From contig JAEVHH010000002.1 in assembly GCA_017607445.1 (NCBI GenBank), positions 3,897,501 through 3,961,500 of the forward strand: a stretch of 64,000 nucleotides of DNA, given 5' to 3'. Below the pieces are notes generated by a model that saw nothing but the letters and a program-made list of their open reading frames with translations, was not told where the DNA came from and searched no databases. The stretch is from Histoplasma ohiense. Its lineage: Eukaryota; Ascomycota; Eurotiomycetes; Onygenales; Ajellomycetaceae. The position numbers were made by a program, and so were the translations under genes. Shown piece after piece: positions 21,729 through 33,154 of the stretch (the first letter of the stretch is position 1; each line of letters begins with the position of its first letter).

Positions 21729-23267
21729 TTATTCAGAGTCAGATAATAGACTAAATCTATTATTCACAACTTCAACAGCTATCATATCTTGCATATGTGT
21801 ATCTCTCATTTGTGTTTGAATGGGAGTCTTTGGTGACTTTTGTACTTTCATTTTTTGTTTTTCAGAAGATTCAGATACAACAGAATTAGAGATCTGAGAA
21901 TTTCTTCTTTTTTGACTGCCACTATTTTTCATATTAGCAGAGACAGAAGTATCAGTTTGTATTACTGATTTTACTGATTTTCCTGACTTAGGAGCAAACA
22001 CACATTCTTTCAAATTTGCAAAATGAGGCTCTTTGCAATTGGCACATTTTGCAACAGACTTAGAGTGCTCACATATAACTCCTTTTTTTAAACAAAATTG
22101 ACAACTGTGTTCAGCAGTTTTGTGAGATTGAGCACAAATTTGACATTTCACATTTCTTCTACAGAGATTTGCAAAATGACCATATTTCTGACAATTTGAA
22201 CATTGAGTGTAAGCTTTTAAATTTTCTCTTGTATCTTTAAACTCATATGTTCTCATTCTCATACCAGCAATTCTTGCAAATGAGATTTTAGATTGTTCAA
22301 ATGAATCAGTTATAATTAAAACTGAAGCATTTTGTCTGTTTTCTCTTTGTTCCTCATTATTCAACCAAATTGGTAATTTTTTTAATTTGATTGAATTAAA
22401 ATCTTCAATCTCATGTTGAAGCTGAACCAGCCCATCATCATGATTGAAGATTGCTGTTGATATGTCATGAAGAACAAATTTTCCCCATTTCTCATCTCTT
22501 TCCACTGAAATTTCAGTTTTCAAGAGAGATTCTATCACTGATGCCCAAATATGTTGATTTTGCACCAGAAAGTTGGAGTTGAACTCAGGCATGGTTGTCA
22601 GAATTATAGAATTACTCAGAAAAGAGCTTTCAACTGATGCTACAACTGATTTGTATATTTCAGTTTCAGATATAGAGTTCAATGCATGATTAATCTCATT
22701 TCTCATTTGAAAAATAAGACTTGCATTTGACAGCATTTTTTGCTCAAAAACTTTTTTATTAAAGATTTTAACAATCAGTCTTTGAGCTTTTGATTGAAGA
22801 AGTCTTTCTTCTTTCAGCTCTTTTCTTGGTTTTTCTAATTTTTGTACACTCAAAGTATCAGGATTTTTTGTAGCCTGATTCAGAGCTCTTTTCTCAATAG
22901 ATGTGTTTTTCTTTGAAGAGTAAGAGAAGGAAAGTGTGGAGGAAACTGCTGCAGCCTGAGCATAAGTTTTTGTTTCTATTTTTTGCTCAGATTTTTGAAA
23001 AGAATTTAACATTTTAGTTTCAAAGACTTTCTCAAGTTTTGAAGAGATTCCTAGTTTGTATTTGAGAATCTCATTCAACTGTCTTGCTTGAATCAAAAGT
23101 ATCTGAAGCACTTCAGTATCCTTTTCCTCCATGCATTGATTTTTCAAAAACTTAGCAGCTTTTTCAAGATTCTCAATCTCTTGCATCTGATCTTGATATT
23201 TCTTTTTTCTTTTCTTTAGAAACTCAATTTCAGGAATCTCTTCAGAAAACACATCTCTCTTCATCAT
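21729..23267 (-). CDS. LINE ORF1, gag-like RNA-binding protein with zinc knuckles
   Basis: An uninterrupted 512-residue frame runs from ATG 23267 (a second ATG is at 23264) to TAA 21729-21731. The N-terminus is charged and probably coiled coil (KKRKKKYQDQMQEIENLEKA). The centre holds an RNA-binding-like region. Near residues 355-430 there are tandem Cys/His knuckles: CSNCQKYGHFANLC, CQICAQSHKTAEHSC and CANCKEPHFANLKEC. This is typical of I/Tad ORF1 proteins that coat LINE RNA. ORF2 starts 30 nt downstream in the same frame, so it may be reached by reinitiation. All three Trp codons are TGG. Confidence 0.93.
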   Translation of the reverse strand: MMKRDVFSEEIPEIEFLKKRKKKYQDQMQEIENLEKAAKFLKNQCMEEKDTEVLQILLIQARQLNEILKYKLGISSKLEKVFETKMLNSFQKSEQKIETKTYAQAAAVSSTLSFSYSSKKNTSIEKRALNQATKNPDTLSVQKLEKPRKELKEERLLQSKAQRLIVKIFNKKVFEQKMLSNASLIFQMRNEINHALNSISETEIYKSVVASVESSFLSNSIILTTMPEFNSNFLVQNQHIWASVIESLLKTEISVERDEKWGKFVLHDISTAIFNHDDGLVQLQHEIEDFNSIKLKKLPIWLNNEEQRENRQNASVLIITDSFEQSKISFARIAGMRMRTYEFKDTRENLKAYTQCSNCQKYGHFANLCRRNVKCQICAQSHKTAEHSCQFCLKKGVICEHSKSVAKCANCKEPHFANLKECVFAPKSGKSVKSVIQTDTSVSANMKNSGSQKRRNSQISNSVVSESSEKQKMKVQKSPKTPIQTQMRDTHMQDMIAVEVVNNRFSLLSDSE

Positions 23268-24189
23268 ATTGATAGATACAGATGATTTGATTGTGTTTCA
23301 GTCTATTTTTTCTACTAGTAATAGTAACTAGATCAAGTTTTTCAAGAGAACTTAACAAACTGAAACTGATTTTTAAAGATAAATCAGTTAAATCTTCACA
23401 AATTGAGTGCTACAAATATAAGGAAGGGGAGAACTAATGACTTCAATTTGAATAAGTCAAGATTGAAGTATCAGTTTTTGATAGAAAAACTGATAAAAAA
23501 GACTCAGCTTTTTGAAGAGAAGCTGTTAAAACTAGCTATTTATATTCTTTACTGTAAAAATTTCCCCACACAACAAGTGTGCAGCTCAATTAACCCAGCA
23601 GAGGTATATAAAAGCAAATTAACAAGTATTAATGAAAGCTCTTCAGCCACTAAACAAAGTTAAAGAAATATGACTTTGGGCAAGACTTCACTGTTTTATT
23701 AATTCAGAGCTAAAACAGTGAAAACACTCTATCTCTTTCAAACTTTGTCTTTTTCTTAATTAAAAAGCTTCTCAAAGTTTCTGCTTAAACTAGGCCCCAC
23801 CTCAGTTTAAGATTATATTCCTGAAATATCAAAAGCTTTCAATACTAAATGAATTCCTTTTCATTCAAATTGAACCACTTTATTTTACTGAATAGCTCTC
23901 AATAAGTTGAATATTGAGTTTCCAAAGAAATGAGTATGCAAATGAAGAATCAACAGGCTAAACCTGTACTTTTTTCCTTTATAATAGATTATATATATAT
24001 AAATATATATACAAACTACTTGCAGGGACCAAGCTATCTTTCAAACACTGAAATTTCCACTTTTATCCTATGTTTATATCAATGGAGGGGTTATTCGGAG
24101 GGATTTGATGAGGGATTTGAGGGACGATGGATTCGAATTGATGGGGTATGCACTAGTCAATTGTGCCGAGGTATCTTTTTGTTACTTGT
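23268..24189 (-). other. LINE 5' untranslated region
   Basis: About 920 bp lie between the ORF1 start and the right target duplication. No long frame is seen that resembles a LINE protein. The last 100 bp (24085-24185) is less AT-rich and is the only LINE segment with CpG sites. Tad1-type LINEs usually hold an internal promoter here, but I cannot see one directly. Confidence 0.6.
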
Positions 24190-24781
24190 GAAGATTTATC
24201 AAGAACTTCTCTGATATTGTACAATCACTGACAGATCTGACTCAGAAAGACACTGTATTTCAATGAACTGACAAAGTGAATGCAGCATTCAAAAAGCTGA
24301 AATGTATGTTCACAAGCACTCTGATACTGCAATCATTCAATTCAGATAAGCACATGATTCTCAAAACAGATGCCTCAGATTATGTAGTAGATGAGGCACT
24401 GATGCAATATAACAACAAAGATGTTCTACAATCTTATACCTTCACTTTGAAAAAGATGTCACTCACTGAATACAACTATGAGATCTACAACAAGAAGCTT
24501 CTAGTGATCATATAATGTCTTGAAGAATGGGAATCTGAACTTATAAGTGTTGAGAGATTCAAGATTGTTATCAATCATAAAAATCTAGAGTACTTCACAA
24601 CCACTCATAAGCTCACTCAGAGATATATGTGTTGATTATTATTTCTTAGCTGTTTTTTGTTTACAATTTATTATTGATCTGAAGTAGAGAACATCTTTGT
24701 GAATGTTCTGTCCCATCAAGAATAAGATATACCATCTGATGATTTGAATGACAGATGAAAACACTGAGAGTATTGATTAAT
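24190..24781 (+). pseudogene. G1b pol, end of RT and RNase H segment
   Basis: It resumes at the duplicated GAAGATTTATCA and runs through RDFSD/IVQSLTDLTQKDTVFQ*TD (Trp to TGA at about 24265). It then enters RNase H (LKTDASDYVVDEALMQYNN, KKLLVII). This copy keeps KTDAS, the first catalytic Asp. It is cut by G2a after TATTGATTAAT. Confidence 0.85.
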
Positions 24782-25052
24782 TGTAAGAGATGATTGTAGG
24801 TATAATTATGAGAGTAGTGTGAAGTACACATATAGAATGTTAAGAAGGTAGCAATCTTTATTATTCAAAGCTAATCACTGATCTTCTAATATCTACAGAT
24901 ATCAGTGAGCATTATATAGACAACCATCACACACTATAGCCATCTATGATGCTGTGTGCTATGTCTCTTCTCATTAATTCTGGTGTGTTCTGTGTTCTTC
25001 TATTGCCATATAGCTATTTTCTAATATAGATATCTCTGTTGTGTCTATTACA
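24782..25052 (-). repeat. G2a 3' LTR (271 bp)
   Basis: TGTAAGAGATGATTG to GTGTCTATTACA. It lacks the CpG sites still present in the 31655 copy (CGTTGCGTC), so this LTR has decayed further since insertion. Confidence 0.92.
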
Positions 25053-25225
25053 ATTATCTCTTTTCTTCAAAGACCTGATTCTCAGAGCTTCTTACTGTAA
25101 TGTGTGAAGTTTGTAATATGTGCTGTGTGGTTGATATTGTATGAAGTTCACAGAATTGAGCTGAATTAATTGTTGAGATTAAATCTGAAGTGTTGCTGTT
25201 TTGAAAGAATGTTTTTCCATCTCTG

Positions 25226-26746
25226 ATGTCATTGCAGTTCAATCATGATTTAGACACAACTTCTGAACCTCTTTTCTTTGACTTTTACATCAAAAAATCA
25301 TATCCTAACAAAATCATCATCACCATCATCATCAATGATTTTTTATTTAAAAAGAATACATCAATTTATCAAACAAAGTATGCTGTATCCTTCCATGCAA
25401 TTTTTATTGTGAAATTCAAAGTTTTGATTGTGTGGTTGTGTTTTTCATTTTGGGTTGAGTTTTGTGTTGTTGCAATTTCTTTGATCAATATTGTAATATT
25501 GATTTCAATCTTCAACATCTGTTTTTCTTTCTTGTTGTTTTTGCTTCTCCTTCTTCTTTGAACAAGGTTTTGATACTGATTAAAGTTATGATAGAATGTC
25601 AGAATCAGCTGTTTCTGTTGCTGATTCAGAGTCTATGAAGAGTGATATACTGTCTGTCATCAAGAGCATTTGCTTGGGTTGTCTGGAAAGGTTGCAGAAC
25701 CCCTCAGTATACTCTTGCTTTGTGAACAATGAATGAATATGCTGTCATACCTGCCATATATCAAATAGAAGTTGTGCTGTCATAAGTTTTCTTAAACTGA
25801 GATTGTTATGAATACTAATGAATTTTAGATGTCTGAGTATTTTCATGAAATCAGTCAATCTTTGATCAATGAATTTCACAAGATGCTGCTCTTCAACAAA
25901 GTTCTGAATGAGAGATTTGCTATATATCAAACTGCTGTTGTGAGGTTTGTACTTGATGTGCAGATTTATAAAAATGCAGATGGGGTTCTAGAATTCTATA
26001 TGGATTTTGATAATCTATTGTCACAGCAGAGTGTGGTATTTGATTATAGCAGTGTTTCAGAAAGCATGTTTTCATATTCTGCTATTACATCAATGTCATT
26101 CTCACTGAGCCAAGATCTTGGTACATTATTTGAGTTGATCAATAATGTAGACAAAGATGAGAAAGTGAACAGTTCTGTTGAAGTGTTAGAAAGAAACACA
26201 GCAGTATATTACTGTTGTTGTATTTGACATTTGACAACATCCTCTCATCATCATTGTGAGTCTGCTGAGAGTCAATGTAAAAAATGCAAGCACTGCTTGA
26301 TGATGAAGCATGTCTGTGTTTTGATAAGTTATTATTCAAAACAGATGTTTTTACAGTATATAATATTAACTTTCTATTAGATGTCAGCAGATGCTGTTGA
26401 ATTGACTTAGATGATTATCAACACTGCTGAGAATCTAATTGTTGCTGATGTGAATGTTTTGAATGTTAATGTTTTACAGAGTGCTGTGACTGTGGTGGTT
26501 AAATCCTTTGCTGTGAAAATCTGAGAGATTCAACAAGATGATTCTTCTGAGGCTCCAGCTGAAATGATGATTGATGAAATTTCAGTGGTTACATCATCAG
26601 TTGTAGCTTCCAAGTCATTGTTGAAATGTTGTACTTCATCAGTTGAGGAAATCCAGAATAATAAGCAGATTTGTCTTGATGACAATTTCTTGAATGACAC
26701 TGATCAAGCTGAGGCAGATCTGTTTTTTAATCTCTGAGTGGAATAA
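25226..26746 (+). pseudogene. G2a accessory gene, antisense to pol, multi-exon
   Basis: Exon 1 (25226-25377, MSLQFNHDLDTTSEPLFFDF) joins exon 2 (25595-25781, MSESAVSVADSESMKSD) through a 217-bp intron with GTATGC donor and a TACTGAT/TAG end. The frame continues across (AA|A). A 47-bp intron (25782-25828) follows, with CTAAT branch and TAG acceptor. Its donor reads ATAAGT here, where G2b keeps GTAAGT. Exon 3 (25829 on, MSEYFHEISQS) is acidic and later Cys/His-rich (CKKCKHCLMMKHVC). A last exon begins at 26381 (MSADAVELT) and ends at TAA 26744-26746. A C2H2-like motif spans the second intron (CCHTCHIS...HFHE). One TAG and several TGA interrupt it. The function is unknown. I infer a zinc-binding accessory protein of the element. 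Confidence 0.6.
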
Positions 26747-29700
26747 GTATATTCAGCAGTCATCATCATCTTCTTCATTTTCATTTACTAACTGACTTCT
26801 GATAGATTTTATTAAACTGTTTCAAGTACTTCTGACTGTTCATCAAGTTTTCCTCAAGTTCTCAAGAATTATCTGCATCTGTACAATCTTTTCATTTGAC
26901 AAGATATTGTATTTGACTGCAGTATTGATGCTTGTCTAATATAGCTTCAACTTCTCATTTCTCTTGTATATTTATAATTATCAGTTCTGCTTGCGGGATT
27001 TGTCTGTTGTGTGTGTGATAAAGTTTGAGAAGGGAAACATGGAATATAGAATGAATTTCTTTATATTGCAGCATAAGTTTCAGTTTGTATATCTGTGTAC
27101 TGTGGATATCAATTATTTGAAAGAGACTCAAAAATTGATGATCTAGTTTGAGTGAGGGTTGCAAGATGAATATATTTTTTACACACAGCATTACTCAGTC
27201 CTCTATCTTAAAGTTTTTTGATATGTGATACTGATTGTAATACTTTTTCTCAGCTGCTTTGACAGCTTTCAGATATTCTCAGATCTTGTTCTCTGCTTGC
27301 TTCATCTGTTTCATTTGTTTCATTGTCAATTTTGACACACTCATGCTTGGGGGTTTCATGTCTATACAAAGTTCAGTTGGTTGGCTGATCATTGCTTCAG
27401 ATGATGTCATTTTTATCAATGTGTGGAAGATGTTGTTATATGCTCATTGCATCAGAGAAATCCATTCTATTCAATTATCTTGCTGATAGCTGCAATATGT
27501 GTGAAGATAATGTTCAATCATCTGATTCAATTGTTCTGTCTGGCTGTCGGTTTGCGGGTGTAATGCTGTTGATAATTTTTGTTGAATATGAAGCAGATAA
27601 TACAATGTTGATCAAAACTTGCTATTTATTAATGAATCTCAGTTGCTAATAATGTTCACAGATAGATCAAAATTCTTCACAACTCTTCATACAATAATAT
27701 CTGTGAATTCTTCTGCATCTAGCTCTGAAGATGTGGGCACAATTATGATTCATTTAATGAATAAATCAACAAATACAACAATAGTATTATAGATTTGACT
27801 TCTCTTTTTATTATCTGACAGATCTTCAATAAAGTTCATACTAATTGTATGCCATTTCTTATCTGACACTGAATATGATTGTAGCAACTCATACAGCTTG
27901 TGCTGTGATATCTTGACACATTGACAAACATCACAAGTTCTCACATATTCTGCAATCTCATCACTCATACCATGCCACAAGTACTTGCATTTGATTACTT
28001 TGATGATTTTATCACATTCAAAATGGCCATCTTGAGAATCATTGTGATTCATTTTCATTATTTCATGTCTTATGATCTTGTTTTGTGATATATAGACTTT
28101 ATCATTTTTTCTGAGCAGATCATCTTTATCTACTGCTCAGATTAAATGATTATCTACACTAGTGTCACTCATCTTTAGTCTTCTGTGAAGTTCAGATATG
28201 CTGATGTCTCTATTCTGAATCTGCAGTAAGAGTTTGATGATAGATTCAGCTATCTCTTTGCAATAGACTGTCTCAGACTTAAATATCTTGACAGCTAGAA
28301 TCCATGATATCAGAGTCTCTAGATTTAACTCTGTAATATCTGTAATCTCATTCTCATCTACAGATGTGTTCTTTATTCTGCAGAAGTTATTGTCATCAAT
28401 GACTATAGATCTCTTCACTCAACAATTTTCATTAGCTTATAGATCTTTTCACATCATCTTGACACATTGATCTAACTTTGTGTTTTTTTTTGTCTTTAAT
28501 GACTTAAAGATTCTCTTATGCAGCTTCTCTTGCAGAGTAGAAAGCTCTGTCAAGAAAGCTATATATTTTACAAAATCTGAACAACAACTTGATGCATCTG
28601 TGGGATTATTTTTCTCAGAACAGTGCTCTATTTCAAAATTGAACACTGAGAGTATTTTCATTCAGTGAATCTGACACTCATTTAGCTGCTTTGTCATCAT
28701 GAAGTGTTGAAGATTGACATGGTCAGATAAAACAGTTATTGAATGTCTGCTATCATATAAATAGTGACATCATTGTCTGAAAGCTTCTACAATCAGCAAC
28801 ATTTCTAGATCATATGTTTGATAATGTCTTTCTGTTTCTGTGAGCTTTCTAGACCAAAATGTGATTGAGTGTCAGTGATCATCATTCATTAATTGTGATA
28901 TTACTGTGGTGATTGCAACATCAGATCTATCTGTTTCTATACAGAGTTTTCACTGCAGATCAAAGTGAATCAACAATAATGCTTTTGTAAAGCATTCTTT
29001 TAACTGCAAAATTGCATGCTTGCAGTTTTCATCTAACTGAACAGATGTGTTATTCTTCCCCCTTTTCATTTCATAATCTTTTAACAATTCAGTCAGAGGT
29101 GCCATTATTATCAAGAACTTGTATATGAATCAACAATAGAAATTGATGAATTCTAGAAATATTTGCAATTTGTTTATAGTTCACAGTTCTGGCCAATCTA
29201 GAATTATGTTGATGCAGTGTTTCTCAACAGTAATGCTCTGTATGATAACCACAAAACCCAAAAATCCAATTTCTGTTGTGTGGAATGTACACTTACTAAG
29301 TTTGATATATAGTTTCCATCACTTTAACCATTCCAGCATGTTCTTAACATGGACGACATGTTCATCAAATGTGTTTGAATAGATTATGATATCATCAAGA
29401 TAAGCCATGCAATATACATCTAAAAGGTCACTGAGAGCTTTGTTGATATAAGATTGAAAGATCACAGAGACATTGATTAGCTCAAAAAATAAGACTAAAT
29501 ATTCAAAGTATTCATATTGTGTTTGAAATGCTGTTTTTCATTCATTCTTCACTTGTATGTGAATTCTATAATACACATCTCTAAGATTCAGCTGTGTATA
29601 TATTTTGGCATCTGCTAATCTATCAAGTATTTCACTTATTAAGAGCAGTGGGTATCGATTCTTGACTGTTATTTCATTCAATTCTTGATAATCCATGCAA

Positions 29701-30517
29701 AGACACAGGGTTTCATCTTTCTTGAGTGTGAATAATACTGATGCACTGACTGAACTCTTGAATGAATGTATTCAATTCTTCTCTAACATCTTTTTGATAT
29801 ATTCTCAGAGAACAGAGAGTTCTTGAGATGATAAGTTATATATCAGTTGATATGGAGGTTTCTTGCCAGATTTGAGATCTATAGCATGATTGTGAGGTGT
29901 ATGTTCTGCATCAGATATGTCTTCTTGAAATACATCAAGATAATCTTTATAATCATCTGAGATATTTGGCTCAGTTGCTGCACTCACAGCTTGTAATGAT
30001 AAAGCAGTGAATATAATATTGCCATCATCAATTAGTGTTGTGAATTCTTTAGCAGTATTCAGATGTATATGGTTAATATTTAATGCTTTTCTATAGATTC
30101 AGCATCTTCACACCCAATTGATATCAGAGTTTGCAGCTTTCAATCATGATATGCTCAAAATTACATCATATCTGCTAATGTCAGCTTCTTTGAAATGATG
30201 GAATTCTTCTTGAAGAATATGTTCATCATTGATAATCTTCATTGCAGCTCTTTGTTGTTCATATGATTTAATCTTATGATTATCAACTGCTTCCACTACT
30301 TTTGATTTATCTTCTGTCTTTGAGAAATATTTTGATGCTCAGATGTGGGATATGAAGTTTGCATCTGCATCAGAATTCACTAGCATTCACATCATCAACC
30401 ATTCTGCTTCTGTCAGCATCCACATATTCATCATCAATAACCATTTATCTTGCAGTCTAGTTGTTTGTATTCTCAATGCAGCAGCTGCTTCTATGATTGA
30501 AATTGTTGATTTTTTGC
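26727..30517 (-). pseudogene. G2a pol: protease, RT, RNase H, integrase, chromodomain
   Basis: It is read in the -1 frame relative to gag. RT contains the intact catalytic YLDDIIIYS near 29400, preceded by KKPPYQLIYNLS and CMDYQELNEIT. The RNase H segment has ETDRSDVAITTVISQ. The integrase zinc region (HNDSQDGHFECDK, CDVCQCVK) is near 27930-28060 and the core has SMNFIEDLSDN near 27830. The chromodomain is near 26880. Its 3' end converges on the forward accessory gene, which ends at 26746. TGA codons are the main breaks. Unlike G2b and the G1 copies, the YxDD box is complete. Confidence 0.85.
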
Positions 30518-31549
30518 TTATTGAACTTGGTTGCACTTTTCAGAGTGTAACATCCAACAATCATTTGCAATATGACTCTTTTTATGACAGTGAGAACACT
30601 TTTTCATTCAGTTATATTTATCTTTTTTGATTTGTTCAGTTGAATCTGTTTGTTTCTCTCATTTCCTCTTGTTTTGACAGTTGCTAGATTTATCAGAATG
30701 ATGCTGATTCTCTACAAATATTGCAGATCTTTCTTTGTGAATAGTATACTGTTGCTCTGACATATTTTTCTTGAGAGTCTGTAGAGTTTGAAGCAACTCT
30801 TTGTAGTTCTGAAGCTCTTGATTTCAATGATTGAGTTCTGTGTGTAATATCTTCAATGTTTTACTATACAAGTTATCCATTCTTTGTTCTTCACTATATG
30901 AGGGTAAGTAGTACTCTCAGTCTTTGAGATATTTAGAGAAATTGCATATTGATTGTCATTCTTGTTGCTTTACATCTTGAAACTTTTGACTTGTCAATCA
31001 GTGTTGGTTCTGTGGATTGTTAATTTGCATTTCTAGATGTGATAGCATATTGTCAAAAGTCAACAGTGTTGCTCCTTCACATCTCTCATACAATGATACA
31101 AAATTCAATCATTTCTGCTTAACATGAATGTCAAGATAGAGTTTAGCATCATTTATCTTGTGTTTCTTCTTTCAATAATATCAGTGATGATGTGTAAAGA
31201 GAGTCAACATGCAATCTTTATAGTTCTTGAATTCTAATATATTTTTTCCTCAATAATAGTCCTTAATCTCTAACCTCAGTGGTGTTTCATTATCATTGTT
31301 CATATCATTCACAGATCAATTTTGCAGCAGTTCTGTGATGATATTCTGAATTAATTGAGACTTGATGAGAGTATCTTCACAAATCTGCACTTTCAACTCA
31401 TTGAGTCACTGTTGTGCATGCAGAATAGCTAATTACTGCTTTCATTCACAGATTTGATCATTCAACTGTTGCAAACATGCATTGTAATCATCAGAGGTGA
31501 TAGAGGATTCAGATTGGTTTTCAAGAAATCTTGTGTGTGTTGAGATCAT
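30518..31549 (-). pseudogene. G2a gag
   Basis: It starts at ATG 31549 (MISTHTRFLENQSES), with a Gln-rich coiled-coil stretch (LAILHAQQ) and a capsid region. A CCHC knuckle (CSHCHKKSHIANDC) lies near 30560-30610. The stop at 30518-30520 is TAA, present also in G2b. An A6 run follows it (GCAAAAAATC), from which the -1 frame opens into pol. TGA codons interrupt it at several Trp positions, such as after NQH and NDY. Confidence 0.82.
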
Positions 31550-31654
31550 CTTGTGTGTTTTAACTAATGTTGTGTGTTTTAACTAATGTTGTGTGCTTTA
31601 TTGTAGATGTGTGTAACAACAGACCACTCAAATAAAGTTTAGAGCAATTAGAAT

Positions 31655-31925
31655 TGTAAGAGATGATTGTAGATATAATTATGAGAGTAGTGTGAAGTAC
31701 ACATGTAGAATGTTAAGAAGGTAGCAATCTCTATTATTCAAAGCTAATTGCTGATCTTCTAATATCTACAGATATCAGTGAGCATTATATAGATGACCAC
31801 CACACACTACAGCCGCCTATGGTGCTGTGTGCTATATCCCTCCTCATTAATTCTGGCGTGTTCTGTGTTCTTCTATCGCCACATAGCTATTTCCTAATAT
31901 AGATATCTCCGTTGCGTCTATTACA
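31655..31925 (-). repeat. G2a 5' LTR (271 bp)
   Basis: TGTAAGAGATGATTG to GCGTCTATTACA. It retains several CpG sites (CAGCCGCC, CTATCGCC, CCGTTGCG) lost in the 3' LTR. Confidence 0.92.
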
Positions 31926-32561
31926 TTAATCAACTCTGCAATCATAGAAAGTTCTATGCAATCAGATGAACTCTGTGTACATATCAATCAGTTCTGAGCT
32001 CAAGAATCCTTGCTTGAAGAACAATGGAAGCTAGCAGCAGAAGCAGATGAATTCTGACAACAAGCTGTTGAAGTCATACAAAGCAGAGCATCTTGATTCC
32101 CCACAGATGTATATTCAAGAATGGATATCTCAGCATGTTTGATTGATGATGACAACTGCTTATACTTTTGAGATAGATGATGAGTTCTCAATTCAGAACC
32201 TCTATGAACACAAATCATGCAAGAAATTCATGACTCATTGATGATCAGACACTCAGAATGTGAAATCATGTACAACATTGTTGCCTGAGAATTCTACTGG
32301 CCAGATATGTTGAAAGATATATGCTGGTTTATATGCAACTGTGATCACTGCAGCTCAGTGACAGCATGATGTGAACACTGAAAAGAGATGCTGAAGCCTC
32401 TACCTGTCCCTGACTGAACTTGATGTGATATAGCTATTGATTTTGCAGTTTTCTTATCTGAAAGCAGAGGTTCTATGAACATTCTAGTCATTGTCAACTG
32501 ACTCAGCAAGGGTGTAATACTACAGCTCTGTGATAAGATGGATGCTGAAGTAGTTGCAGAT
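31926..32561 (+). pseudogene. G1b pol, integrase N-terminal part
   Basis: It resumes after the TTAAT duplication with the linker (NQF, then LKEQW with TGG kept at about 32027), the integrase zinc region (HDSL, HSEC, CDHC near 32330-32350) and the start of the core. It is interrupted by copia at 32562 after GTTGCAGAT. Trp positions are a mixture of TGG and TGA. Confidence 0.85.
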
Positions 32562-32867
32562 TGTGAGAAATGATCTATCATATCAAACATTGTAAGAAAT
32601 GATCTATCATATCAAACATTGTGAGAAAGGATCTATTATATCAAGCATTGTGAGAAGTGATTGATCATCTTATTCTATCTCAATTTTGGAAACCGGATCA
32701 CTGCTCTGATGTATATCAGCACTGCCCCCATCATATATTCAAGCATTCTCTTTCTTATAAATACTGCCTGGTTATCATGTAATTATTGGAGTTTTAATAA
32801 TCAATTCAATTTACTTATTCAATATTCAGTATTTGGGTCAATATTCAGACTTTATTCAGTTCCAACA
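32562..32867 (+). repeat. Copia 5' LTR (306 bp)
   Basis: TGTGAGAAATGATC to CAGTTCCAACA. It opens with three imperfect copies of a unit of about 32 bp (TGTGAGAAATGATCTATCAT type). Differences from the 3' LTR are largely C-to-T and G-to-A, spread over both copies. Confidence 0.93.
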
Positions 32868-32881
32868 GTTATGAGCCTGGG
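32868..32881 (+). promoter_or_regulatory. Copia primer-binding site, half tRNA-iMet type
   Basis: GTTATGAGCCTGGG directly follows the LTR. GTTATGAGCC is the complement of the anticodon-loop side of eukaryotic initiator tRNA-Met (GGCTCATAAC). Priming from an internal half of this tRNA is known for copia and related elements. Confidence 0.75.
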
Positions 32882-33154
32882 TTAGCTACCTATCGCTATC
32901 TATTCAATTATATTGATATCTATTCATACCAACCTTCTTATTGGCAAAGATATCTATATCTATCTTGATATCTATTTGATTATATCTATCTATCCAATCT
33001 CATCGACCTCCTTATCGGCGACAATTGCGGCAATATCCATTCAATTCTATACCGATTATATCCATTCAACTCTATACCAATTATATCCATTCAATTCTAT
33101 ATTGATTATCTGTTCGATTCTATATTGGTTTTACATCTATATACAACGACCAAG

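Larger units (their letters stand above)
17318..24189 (-). mobile_element. Tad1-like LINE (6872 bp), reverse orientation
   Basis: A 12-bp target duplication (GAAGATTTATCA at 17306-17317 and 24190-24201) flanks it. Its 3' end, at the left, is an (AAT)n tail. It carries two ORFs in the order expected for Tad1/I-type LINEs. ORF1 has zinc knuckles and ORF2 has endonuclease, RT and RNase H. I see no CpG from 17330 to about 24080, yet the frames are almost intact. CpG appears only at the extreme 5' end (24085-24185). It is inserted in the RT of G1b. Confidence 0.93.
24782..31925 (-). mobile_element. Ty3/gypsy family G2, reverse copy (G2a, 7144 bp)
   Basis: The 271-bp LTRs (24782-25052 and 31655-31925) begin and end TGTAAG...TTACA on the forward strand and are flanked by TTAAT (24777-24781 and 31926-31930). 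gag and pol run on the reverse strand. Between pol and the 3' LTR sits a gene on the forward strand, opposite to pol. The same layout is found in G2b. It is inserted in the RNase H/integrase region of G1b. Confidence 0.93.

Noticed and set aside
25378..25594. Membrane protein suggested by the Leu/Phe-rich end of the frame at 25226-25561
   Set aside because: The hydrophobic tail falls inside the intron, which has splice signals. The pyrimidine-rich intron creates the appearance.
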